DNA from: Takakia lepidozioides
Lineage: Eukaryota; Streptophyta; Takakiopsida; Takakiales; Takakiaceae
Length of the DNA stretch: 64,000 nt
Assembly: GCA_030704615.1 (NCBI GenBank)
Contig: CM060733.1
Span: 71,364,001 to 71,428,000 of the forward strand
Direction of reading: 5' to 3'
Below are positions 45,675 to 55,663 of this stretch, piece by piece. Within the stretch, counting starts at the first letter, position 1. The number at the start of each line of letters is the position of its first letter. The notes beneath the pieces are model-generated. The model was not told the origin of the DNA, did not search any database, and was given only the letters and a program-made list of their open reading frames with translations. Both the position numbers and the translations under genes were made by a program.

Positions 45675-46940
45675 CTACCTGTGAATAGACGCAGACAAAT
45701 CTGGCTCTCGGCCAAAGAAAAGGAAATATGGTGAGAAGGAGACAAGTGATGTTTGCTTGCTAAACCTATAGCCCATGGCTAACCAAGGTACCTGAAGATC
45801 CCAATCTCCTAGGTATCCCTTTTGCAAGCCATACTTGCTCAAACCCCTCTTCACTGTCTGCACCACTCTCTTTGCCAAGCCATTGGCCTCAGGATGATCC
45901 CGAGAAGTGGTACGGTGGTCTATCAAGGCTTTATCACACAAAGCCTGAAACTCCCCCAAGAACTCTCTCCCTTTGTCCGTGAGTACCTCAGCTGGAGAAC
46001 CGAATCGGCTAAGCACACGATCCAGGAATGTATACGCAGCCCCCTCACTAGCCTTGTCAGGCAATGGAACCAACTCAATCCACTTGGAGAAGTGCTCCAC
46101 CATCACCAACACATATTTATGGTGGCGCATCGTTAGTGGCAACAGCCCTGCAAAGTCAAGACTCCACGTGTAGCCCAATCCCATGATGGGTAAAGGATGC
46201 AACTGTGGTATAGGGGCGTTGAATGAAGCACGCACCCTGTCACACACCATGCACCTAGTCACAAACTGTTGCACCTCTTTGTGCATACCACGCCACCAAT
46301 ACTGCCCCTCTAGTAAACTATGAGTGCGTCGCACTCCAAAATGCCCCAACTCTCCATAGGCATGCCGCACTAACCGTGCACGCTGTGTTGGGTGAGGCAC
46401 GATCCTCACCCGACCATCCTCCCACACTCGAAGCAGGTGTATCCCCTCCCACTTGAACCTCCTGGCTCGTTGTAGGATCCGATCCCTCTCCTTGGCAGTC
46501 ACACTTGCTGTCGTGTCTCCAGTGCGGAGGTAGTCCAACACAACCGAATCCTCATGTATATCTCTGGCACCACATGGCTCATCACTAGCCTCAGGGTCCT
46601 CAGACACTCCGTCTACAGTCATCCCTGTTGTAGGTCCAACCTGACCTCCCAATGCCAAGATACACAAGAAGGCAGATGCATGCCATCCCGACACCATCTC
46701 CTCGTCCGTCTCACCATGCCACCGAGCTCCAATGTCATCATGCTGGCTCGTGCATGGATTGCGACTCAATCCATCTGCATCCCTATTGACCAAACCCGAT
46801 CGCTGCACAACCTGAAAGTCATACTCTTGGAGTATAAGTGCCCACCATGCAAGCTTCTCCGTAAGCTTGTCTGACTCCATCAACCACTTGAGTGGTTGGT
46901 GATCCATGACAAGGGTGAAGAGATGCCGTATAGATAGCAC
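45675..46940 (-). CDS. Ty3/gypsy copy 2: RNase H end, tether and integrase (421-codon frame)
   Basis: The longest intact pol frame in the window. It runs from DHQPLKWLMESDKL through GLVNRDADGLSR, the HHCC zinc domain (HAYGELGHFGVRRTH ... CMVCDRV), WSLDFAGLLP, VLTDKGREFLGEF and HPEANGLAKRVVQ to FFGREPDL. The third catalytic residue of integrase is changed: GLAER in copy 1 is GLAKR here (AAG at 45872-45870). The enzyme is therefore expected to be dead despite the open frame. Confidence 0.88.
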   Translation of the reverse strand: MLSIRHLFTLVMDHQPLKWLMESDKLTEKLAWWALILQEYDFQVVQRSGLVNRDADGLSRNPCTSQHDDIGARWHGETDEEMVSGWHASAFLCILALGGQVGPTTGMTVDGVSEDPEASDEPCGARDIHEDSVVLDYLRTGDTTASVTAKERDRILQRARRFKWEGIHLLRVWEDGRVRIVPHPTQRARLVRHAYGELGHFGVRRTHSLLEGQYWWRGMHKEVQQFVTRCMVCDRVRASFNAPIPQLHPLPIMGLGYTWSLDFAGLLPLTMRHHKYVLVMVEHFSKWIELVPLPDKASEGAAYTFLDRVLSRFGSPAEVLTDKGREFLGEFQALCDKALIDHRTTSRDHPEANGLAKRVVQTVKRGLSKYGLQKGYLGDWDLQVPWLAMGYRFSKQTSLVSFSPYFLFFGREPDLSASIHR

Positions 46941-47997
46941 CTAAAGTGTGCCACGGCCCACACTGCAGCTAAGCACTCCCCCTCATATGAGCTATACTTA
47001 GACTCTGCAACGTTGTTTGAGCGACTAGCATAAGCCACTACAAACTCTCTTCCCTCATCATCCACATGTATGAGCACCGCTCCAAGCCCCAGCATGCTCT
47101 AATCCGTATGCAGCTGAAATGGGCGCCCCCTGATAGGTTGTCTCAAGATGGGCGCCGAGGTCAACCTCGCCTTGAGCTCCTGAAAAGCTCGCTCTTGCTC
47201 ATCTTCCCACTGCTACTTCTGGTCTACCTTGGTCAACTTGGTTAGAGCCTTTGCGATAGCACTAAATTCCTTGACAAACCGTTTATAGTAGTTTGCCAAC
47301 CCCAGGAAAGCTCGAACTCGGCTCACATCCGTGGGGCGTGGAATCTGTGCGATGGCCTCTACCTTAGTCTGATGTAGCCCCAATCCTCCAGGATATATCA
47401 TGTGGCCCAGATACTCAATCTCGTTATGGAAGAACTTGCACTTCCCATGATGTAATTTCAATCCGTGCGCTCTCAAGCGCTCAAACACCACCTGAAGGTG
47501 TCTCTCATGCTCCTCCACCGTAGCACTAAAGATGGTGATGTCATCTATGTAGCACCGAGCAAAATCCACCCCTGCTAGAATCCTGTCCATGACTCTCTGG
47601 AACTCTGCAGGAGCGTTCTTAAGCCCGAATGGTAAGAACCGCCACTGATATAGGCAATCATTCCCGTGCTCATTGATCCGCTAGAATGTCGTTTTCTGCT
47701 TGTCTGCCTCCTTGATCGGCAACTGGTGTTATCCGGACCGCAAGTCCAAAGTGTTAAAGACCTTGGCATGCCAATGGCATCAAAGATCTCCTCCGGTGTG
47801 GGCATGGCATACTTATCGGACTTGGTCTGACGATTTACAGGCCGGTAATCACCGCATATACGTCTCTCTGTCCAATTGCCATAGACATCTTTCTTGGCTG
47901 GCATCACCGTGGCTGAAGCATACTCTCCACTAGAGAGCTCCACCAGACCAGCCTCCCAGAGATCTTGAGTTCTCATCTGAATCAAAGACTTCTCCAT
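46880..47997 (-). pseudogene. Ty3/gypsy copy 2: reverse transcriptase and RNase H start
   Basis: RT occupies 47997-47213 in two frames: RICGDYRPVNRQTKSDKYAM, then MDRILAGVDFARCYIDD (YIDD at 47551-47540) and FLGLANYYKRFVKEF. The RNase H start follows at 47095-46880 (LGAVLIHVDDEGREFVVAYA). Frameshifts near 47575 and 47770 and a TAG near 47100 break the protein. Unlike copy 1, there is a single RT domain. Confidence 0.87.
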
Positions 47998-48000
47998 GTC

Positions 48001-48638
48001 ACTGTATCTACCGAAAGATTGGCATATCCGTGGCTAACTCAATACGAATCTCCTGACCCTTCAGTGCTCCCAAATCCTTCAAACTGAAGGCAAAGCAATT
48101 CCTATAAGCCCTCAAGAACCGCCGTATACGTCGTCTCTCTCCTCCAGTGACAATGGGTCCAATGTCAGGCTCCCAATTGTCCTCCGTAACTGCAACCTTA
48201 AGTCCAGCAGACTTAGAGGTAGGAGACGCGTCCCATGATTTCTATGCCGCAACCTCTTGAGCAATACTCCCTGCCTGCTCAGTCAATGAGAAGGCCTCAT
48301 CCTTGAGGACCTCCTCAACCCGAGAAGAATCCCCAACCTCATCCATCACAGCCGCCTTGGCTGCCAACTCCCTCTGAACCTCGAGCACCTCCCACGTGTG
48401 CCATGGATATCTGCACCCCGTGGTCCTCACCGGCTCGCCCCCACTCACTGCTTGTACCGTCTCGGTAGCTCGAGCCCCACAATGGAGTGTGAGCAACCAT
48501 GGCAGGCAACTCCGCCATACCATACATGTCATCCTGCTCTCCTGGAGGTGACACATCCTTTGAATGAGTGTTGCCTTCTAACAACTCTCCAAGCCAACTC
48601 ACTATTGCTGTGAATGCTGCCTGTGTCGGCATCTTGCC
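48001..48638 (-). pseudogene. Ty3/gypsy copy 2: linker between protease and RT, lacking the methyltransferase
   Basis: The frame LLTLHCGARA/TETVQAVSGGEPV crosses the point (48468/48469) where copy 1 carries the 386-codon methyltransferase module. Both flanks are nearly identical to copy 1 (SGGEPVRTTGCR, HTWEVLEVQRELAAKAA). The junction is clean and in frame. Confidence 0.85.
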
Positions 48639-49594
48639 TCATTGGGCAACCGCAACTCCTCCTATGAACGTCACAGGGAGCTGCACATGCCGGCCCTCCC
48701 CTGACTGCCATCCAAGCCTATAGGAAACTGACTCTTCCCAAAAATCCAAGGTGAAGCCCATGGGGTACAACACTGCCTTACCAATAAAGACATCGTACGA
48801 GACCGCGTCTGTCACAATGGCCTTGGCTCTCATCATTGAGACATCTGTAGGATGATCCAACTGTAGTCTGATCGCCAATTCACGCCGTGTCATGCCCCGA
48901 GCATGCTCCGATCCTCCCAGAGATGTCTATATCTGGAAATGACACGGCTCCATATCCGCCTCCGTGAGGCCCAAGCTTGCAATAGCAGCTCTGCCCAGCA
49001 TCAGTGGCTGAGTTCCCGAGTCCAACAAAACCCGCAATAGCCGGTACCTCTTGTCTGCCGGTTCACTCAAACAGAAAATGTCATCCTGGTTGTCTAACAT
49101 GACAACTCCGGGTGTCACCATGGCGCGCTCAATGGCTGGCCTAGCTGGCAGCTCCGCCAACCTGGCAGCTGCAGTTGCCATGGCGCCGCCGTGGCAGTCT
49201 TGACCCTCACATCCGAGGATCCCTCCGGCACTACACCTCCCACTAGCTCCGCAGAAGATGAAGTAACCTCCCCACTCTCACAGAGTGTCGTTGCCAGCCT
49301 AAACACCTCAGCTGGTCTTACCCCCGGCGTCGCAATCATGGTAGCCGAAAACAATGGAGCCTGGCACACAGATGTGGCCGCCCCTAGCAGCACACTAGCT
49401 GCCGTAGCCTTGGCAACACTAGGTAGTGGTGCTGCCCGTGTTCTAGCTCCCAATGACATAGTACCCTCCACCTCGGTAACAGTCGGGCAAGAACTAGGTG
49501 CCATGGACGGCATCAACACTACCTCCGCCAATGTGAATGACTGAGAAAGCCTGGCCTGACGGCTTGCCTCCCCATGCCGTGGATCCAACTCCAC
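48639..49594 (-). pseudogene. Ty3/gypsy copy 2: aspartic protease and upstream linker
   Basis: 49181-48927 reads VMLDNQDDIFCLSEP and LLRVLLDSGTQPLMLGRAAI, with the protease active site DSG. It continues at 48893 with LAIRLQLDHPTDVS, YDVFIGKAVLYPMGFTLDFW and LPVTFIGGVAVAQ. 49594-49115 is the Ala/Thr/Ser-rich linker upstream of protease. Frameshifts lie near 48900 and 49170. Confidence 0.8.
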
Positions 49595-49886
49595 CTCCGC
49601 ACCCCGTGGCCCAGGAACTCATGCTGCTCCTCGAGTCACTGCCGCAGCTGACTCCACTGCACTTAGCACTAGTGGTAGTCCGTGCCCCTCGCCCGCATAG
49701 TGGTAGTGGTGCCTGCATCCCATCCACCAGTGTGGTCAGTGGTAGTGGCACCCCTCACTAGTGGTAGTGCTGCCCCACACATGAATCCCATGTCTTCCAT
49801 GTCTCCTCCCTCAGGAGCAGGAGGTGGACCATCCGGCCTTGGAGCCGGTACCACCTGAGCTGTGGCCATGGCAGCGAGCCTCTGCT

Positions 49887-51472
49887 CTAACTGCTGAAGC
49901 CGGTTGGCCATGCCTTGGTCAGCACCCTGACCTCCGCGTCCTTGGCCATGTTGAGCTTGCCCTTGGCCTGCACTTTGTGTCTGGCCACCTCGTCCTCTCT
50001 GGGCTGCTCCACCACGCCCCCGGCCACCATTGTTCCCTTGGAACTAGCCTGGGTGCAACTCAGGATGCAAACCATAGCACTAGGCATCTCCATACCCGTA
50101 CGTGCCACAATTCCCACATTGCAACTATGTAGGTTGTGCCGATGCCAAACCATTGCCTCCCTCTGGGCAATCCTTCTTGACATGGGGTCCTCCACAGTCC
50201 AGCACACCACATCCGCCCGTTGTTGGCCAGCAAATGAAGGGAGAGACCCATGCATCTGAGGTCCTCTCTGTCCTTCCCTGGTCTTCATCTTAGCCCCATT
50301 GTTGCCTTGAGCACGTTGAGGTACTGGCTGGCTAGGAGCACCACTACCCCGTGGTACCTCCTTAGCAAATCCCACCATGACCACTCGTTCCTCCACCATG
50401 TTGAGCTCTATCCGCTCTGCTAGCAAAAACACATTTACTAAGGTGGGTCGGGCTGTTTGTAAGAGAGTTGCATCTCGCACCCTTCTCCTCAGCTCCTTGT
50501 CCAATATCCCATACCAGAATTGGACTGCCTGAGCTTCCGTAACCCTTGGGTTACATTAATCAAGCGCCTCATGCGAGTGAAAGCCTCTCTCAAGCTCTCA
50601 GTAGGCTTCCATTGGAACTCTTGTAAGCTTCTCAACTTCTCTGTCATCACCCCTTGGTAGTTCCTTCTCAACTCTTCGAAGAACTCCACATCGGGGTTGA
50701 AGGCAGGCACGGCCATTGGTGCTGGTGCAGCAGTAGCTTGGGTGGACGTCGTAGTTGATGTGCCACTAGTCCCACGACTGCTCGTGGAAGCTGCTGTTGC
50801 AGCTCCAGCTACTGGTGCAGCTGCCAGTGTGGCTGCTGCCCTTGTGTCTCTAGTGATGGAGACATAGTTGGATGACTAGTACATCCTCCACTCCTCGATC
50901 TCAACGTCGTGCCCCCGCCTAAACTCATGGTAATCATCCATGGGCGGCCCCTCAAGGTGCTGAAACAGCCCCTTCCATGCCATAAAAGGCGTAAACAGTT
51001 GTGGATTACGCATTTACTGCAAGTCACACCAACTATCAAACTCTTGAATGAAATCATTCAACTCGATGGTGCCCACCGCCCCAGAGTACCTTTGTGGCCC
51101 CTTGGTAGCTCCATACATCTCCTCCATTGTGTCCCACAACAATGACAAGGAAACAACTTGCACCGCCGGTGTGAGTCATCCTGATTCACAATCCGAATCA
51201 GAACCTTCCGTAGAAGACACAGGAGGTAAAGGTGGCATAAACCGCACACCTCGTCTCGTATACCCGCTACTATCGCTAGTGCTCATACCGGCACTTTACC
51301 CAACAACTAGTGGCACCTTCATGTTGACAAACTGACACTCAACCGGTCATGAACCTGTCTCTAACCCCCTCTCCACAAGGTAACCGGGTAGAGAACCTGA
51401 TGCGGCTTATGGTTTGGAATACTAGGTTCTTAACATAGCCTGCACCTGCACCTGCATCCACCGCAGGCACAT
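49887..51472 (-). pseudogene. Ty3/gypsy copy 2: Gag, 5'-truncated element
   Basis: Gag sequence continues from about 51470 to 49887: FNPDVEFFEELRRNYQGV, LREAFTRMRRLINVTQG, then a one-base frameshift to LDKELRRRVRD and on to ADVVCWT, where another deletion destroys the first zinc knuckle. Stops occur near 51170, 51015 and 50877. Similarity to copy 1 ends abruptly after GCAGGCAC at about 51472, so this copy lacks its leader and 5' LTR. Confidence 0.85.
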
Positions 51473-52800
51473 TAGAAAAAACTTGAGGCCAAATAAAGGT
51501 TGTTCCAACGTTCATATGTCCCCTATAGCCGCTCAAGGCGGGCAGCGATTTTTAGAATGCCATTTTGCAATGGTGGCAAAAAGGTGGCAAAAAGGTGGCA
51601 AAAAAGTTCCACGACGACGGTTCCACCGTGGCAAATTGTTTCGCGGGAAGCGCCAAGTTCTCGCGCTTCTCGTCCCTCCCTTTCTCGCGCGCTTCTTTCC
51701 CCAGCCTTTCTCGCACGCCGGCTTCCATCGGGCTCCAATGCTGCAGGCGTTTCCTGCAAGTGAGTGAGTGACCTTGCTTGTGAGTGAGTGAGTGAGTGAG
51801 TGACCTTCCTGCAGGTGAGTGAGTGACCTTGCTTGTGAGTGAGTGAGTGACCTTGCAGGTGAGTGAGTAACCAGGCGTTTCCTGCAGGTGAGTGAGTGAG
51901 TGAGTGTCATTGCTACGTTCTCGCCCCGGGTATCCTCCTATCCGAGTACAACTTTACCTTATTTCTTTCTTTCTTTTCGTTTTTACCATCTTGTTCGCTT
52001 CCAGTTAGATACCTGAAGCTGTCGATCTTCTACTGTTGTACCAGTTATTTGTTTTGGTTCGAGAAATCCAATGCAAGTTTGTTTCTGTTGCAGTTGTGTA
52101 CCCCCCCCCTGCCCTGTAGCAATGGGCGTTACTGATGCTTTTCTAATGCTTTTCTAATGCTATGTTGCTATTTAGCTGAGTTGCTATGCTGCAGCAGTAT
52201 GAACCTTGGCCTGCATCTGTTTCTGGCGACGGATGATCAGAGGGAGCCGGCAATGCTAAGCCTCTGAATTGGCTGACGGGTCATGACACAAAGTCAAGGA
52301 CAATGTGGTGAGGGCACCTCTTCTTCAATCTATTTCAGCCTGGTTTGCCCTCTCATCAGACTCGTCCCTGATTTTGCATGTTGTATTGTGTAAGTTAGCT
52401 CGTTGGGTGGATCTATGGTGGTTTAGAGTGATTAGGGTCGCCATCGACAATCAAGTGAGGAAGACCGTCAGTTCCACGCAGCAATCCCTGCTGCCGTAGA
52501 AGGCAAACTGTGTCTTGGTCTTCTCAATAGTGGCATTGATAGCAAGTGCCAGTGCGCTATCAGGTGAAGTGGGAGCGGCAGCAGCAGCAACACACCTGTA
52601 CTGTGGCTGGGGGCCTCGACATACTCCAAGACTGGCAGGTAACATTTCTGCCTCTTGCTTCTTTATCTTGTTGGCGGATTTATGATTCCCTGTGGATCAA
52701 TAGCTACAAGAGACCAGCAGGGGTGGATGGTGCATGGGCACTCATAAAGGCACCTTCTTCAACACACTTCAGCCTGTTTTTCCCTCTTATTAGAGTCGTC
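51473..52800. other. Non-coding interval with simple repeats
   Basis: It begins with a short AAAGGTGGCA triplication (51575-51605) and a C/G-rich block, then (GAGT)n-type repeats mixed with GACCTTGC (51760-51910). The rest has no recognisable gene. The frame at 52546-52815 shows no known domain. Confidence 0.45.
51760..51908 (+). repeat. GTGAGTGAGTGACCTTG simple-repeat cluster
   Basis: Blocks of (GTGA)n, each followed by CCTTGC or CCTGCAG, repeat about seven times in 150 bp. It is a compound microsatellite. Confidence 0.75.
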
Positions 52801-52801
52801 C

Positions 52802-53449
52802 CTAATTCTCAATGAGTGGTTGTACACCCTCCCTTGAACTGAAGCCCTTATTTGACTGGGCTCCACCTTGAAGGGGACTCCTTTCTGTTGAGATGAAATT
52901 GGTTACTCTCGGAGATCCTTGATCACTGCTTGCCATGTTTGGACCACTACTGTGTGCGGATTGCAATGAGTGACCACTATCAGAACTTGAAAAACAGACA
53001 GTCTTAGTTACAGGCATAGGAACAGTTGGTATAAGATTAGGCCCTTTGGATGTGCTTGTCCTTGTGTCTTCAGCAAGAAAGCCGTTCTTTGCACCATCAT
53101 GGCGTGCCACCAAGTAGATCTGCCCAGTCTCATTTCTCCAGGAACCTGGGTTTGGACAGAAGTGAATGCCAGGAACCAGATTAATTTGCATCATTTGCCG
53201 GTAAGGAAACTTGGAGCGGGCAAGTGAAAAGGAAGCAGCAAGATTCTCTATCCCTTGATAAGGGCAGGTGGGCAGCATCAATTCTGCTGATGCTGCTGCA
53301 ACCTGCAACACCTTGAATGGCCTATCATATACAAATAATCCGAGCTCATTCTTGACTGAGATGCATTGAAAGGCTGGAAACTTGAATCCCCACTGTGCAT
53401 AAAGTGCAACAAAAAGCATTGCTTCCTCAATTTTCATATCCATCTCCAT
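52802..53449 (-). CDS. Hypothetical 215-codon open frame
   Basis: Composition is protein-like in the first 120 residues (YAQWGFKFPAFQCISVKNEL, KFPYRQMMQINLVPGIHFC, GQIYLVARHDG) and Ser-rich after that. It starts at MEMDMKIEE. I do not recognise the family. As the flanking sequence contains fragments of other genes, it may be an exon captured by a transposon or part of a decayed gene. Confidence 0.35.
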   Translation of the reverse strand: MEMDMKIEEAMLFVALYAQWGFKFPAFQCISVKNELGLFVYDRPFKVLQVAAASAELMLPTCPYQGIENLAASFSLARSKFPYRQMMQINLVPGIHFCPNPGSWRNETGQIYLVARHDGAKNGFLAEDTRTSTSKGPNLIPTVPMPVTKTVCFSSSDSGHSLQSAHSSGPNMASSDQGSPRVTNFISTERSPLQGGAQSNKGFSSREGVQPLIEN

Positions 53450-53496
53450 GATATGGGTGGGATCTTACAGTAGAACGACCCTTCAGGGACATCTAG

Positions 53497-53709
53497 TTGA
53501 TTGGCATCGTTTTCACATGCAGGGCATCATATGCTCCACTGGTTGAGAGCTTTGAAGGTGTGCAGCACAGATTAGACCATGTTTTGGAGGCTCTGAAGAA
53601 TCCCGATGGTTCTGGGTTGAGAGGCTCCTTGTCCCCTCAGGCAGAGGTTTTGTTAAGTGAGTCATTTGCAGTACCACCAGGCGATCATGCAAAGCACTTG
53701 AGGACATAG
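53497..53709 (+). other. Coding-like fragment of unknown origin
   Basis: A 70-codon frame (ASYAPLVESFEGVQHRLDHV, PPGDHAKHLRT) with balanced composition, just upstream of the epsilon-COP exon. It could be another exon fragment. No family recognised. Confidence 0.25.
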
Positions 53710-54022
53710 ATAAGGTGCAGGTTGTGCCACAAGATCCAGCTGCAGCAGTGTCTGGAGATAATGCTTTGAGTGCTAAAGTTTCAGGTGTGTGACCATTTCC
53801 CTGGTTGACAGAACTAAGCATCTACTCCCTAGTCTGTGAGGTAATTATCCAGGTTGGTTGTTGCCAGAAATAAGTGACAATCAGATGTGACCGGAGCAAG
53901 GATATAGATATGGGGTTTACTAATTATATATTCGTTGGCTGCCTGAATCAGGCTGAATCCTCACTTCAGCAGTTGAATATCTCTACCCTTGTTGTTGATA
54001 ACATGTCCCTCTCTTCTTGCAG

Positions 54023-54174
54023 GAGGAGGCATTGGCCAGCCTGGTTGAGTGGTTAGCAGATCCAGCTATTGCAAGCAATCCTACGCTGCTGCTGACTGCT
54101 GGCATCATCTATTCCCATGAGCAAAATTACAATGAAGCTCTCAAGCATACACATGTGGGGGGGACTCTTGACCT
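54023..54174 (+). pseudogene. Orphan exon of coatomer subunit epsilon (epsilon-COP)
   Basis: An exon bounded by TTCTTGCAG and GTGAGT encodes EEALASLVEWLADPAIASNP, TLLLTAGIIYSHEQNYNEAL and KHTHVGGTLDL, a close match to the middle of plant epsilon-COP. That protein is a TPR-like subunit of the COPI coat in Golgi-to-ER transport. No neighbouring exons of the gene were found on either side, so this is probably a captured or relic fragment. Confidence 0.7.
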
Positions 54175-54721
54175 GTGAGTAATCTGTCAGAACCCAGGGT
54201 TTGTCAAATCATATATGTTGGTGCTGTAGGGATGAGGTTTGGGTTTGGGTACAGTGGGCCACACTATGATGGCCGGGATATGTTGTTCTTTATGAGGTGT
54301 GGCTGGTTGGGTTGGTTTCACAGGATAAGGAATGCCTCTGCTTAATCACTATTGCTATTCTTTGACAGCTGGGCATCACAGATTCAAGCTGCGGATGGTG
54401 ATGGTGAAGGCACTGGGGAGGACCTCATCTGGTACTTCGGGGCATAGAATGGGCCGGATGAGAGTAGATGGACACCTGTTTCAACAAACACCTGTTTCAC
54501 ATTTGATGGACACCTCTTTCAACAAACGGATAAATAAAGTCAAATAAGGTGGAAAGGTGTAGGATAAATAAAGCCAAATAGGTTTGAAGCCAAACAAGCC
54601 CGAATTGAAATAAGTTTAAGTTTAAAGTCAAACCAGTTCAATTGAAATAAGTTTACAGTCAAACAAGTTGAATTGAAACTTCGGTACTTGTATCAGATAA
54701 CAGAAGCCACACTTTACTGAT

Positions 54722-55570
54722 GTGTTACTGCTGGTCACATACCATATCCATTCTCTATCCCTTCAAGCGATGGAGTTAGATCAGATTGCGAGTTCCCACA
54801 AGTCCGAATTGAGATCCCTCAAGTTGCAGCTCACAAGGTCTAGGGCAACTTATACTCGCTTGGAGCAAAAACTGAGTAAGGTTCGCAATACCCCCTATGG
54901 ACCTAGAAGCCAAATATGGCAGAGGAAAGATCTGAACAATCTTGCACCAAATGGTGGACAAGCCAAGGCGCTTAGAAGATTGGCGCGGAGTATCATTATG
55001 CCAGCTACTGCACAAAAAGTGCAACAAGAGAATGCTGCATCAAACAGCAAGAAGAGGCTTTGTGGCGATAGAAGTACCCAAGAAAAATCTGGAAAAGTCT
55101 TCACTCAAATTCTATCAAGGACTGAGGTAGATTCGATGTTGCATGTGCTTACATTTACTCACGTAGGTGCAAAAATGGCAAATCAATATCTCAATGAAAT
55201 CGGCAAACAGGTTGGGCCCAGTGAGATTTTGGAGACCTGTGACAGGAATGGGATCACCCAAGCAGGTTACAGTGCAATTTACAAGAAGTTTAAAGGTGGT
55301 GTAAAAGTTGCCTCCAAAGGGATGAGAGTAGGATGTCTACCCAATCCGCATCGAGTGTCGAAATTGGGCAAGGAATTGAACTCCAAGCTTCAGGATTTCG
55401 TAGGTGAATACTACCATTTAAACAACAGCCTTGAAGTTCCTAAAAAGGTCAAGAACGGTGAAAAGAATGAGGCTACTCGAGTGACACTATCCGAGCACAA
55501 TTCTTTTTTCGCGGATGTGGAGCAGGTGCATCCTACCATGGTCGAATTGTATGAGATCACACTTGCCGGT
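54722..55570 (+). CDS. Unrecognised transposon-like protein, first coding segment
   Basis: The frame reaches 296 codons. If the first exon ends at the GTAAGT at 55570, it holds about 280 residues from the ATG near 54770. It has a basic coiled-coil start (LRSLKLQLTRSRATYTRLEQ), then a conserved-looking section (VDSMLHVLTFTHVGAKMANQ, CDRNGITQAGYSAIYKKFKG) and ends ...VEQVHPTMVELYEITLAG. The next segment (about 55664-55740, ELKGSPLQFVLKLDEAEIVH) follows an ACAG acceptor in phase. I do not know the family; the pattern recalls large uncharacterised transposon-derived proteins of plants and animals. Confidence 0.45.
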
Positions 55571-55663
55571 AAGTCTTCTACATCGTGCACCTATAAATTC
55601 TGTGTTTTTTAAAGTTTAATTTTATATATTCTTAGTATTGATTGCTTGATTTTGATTTTACAG

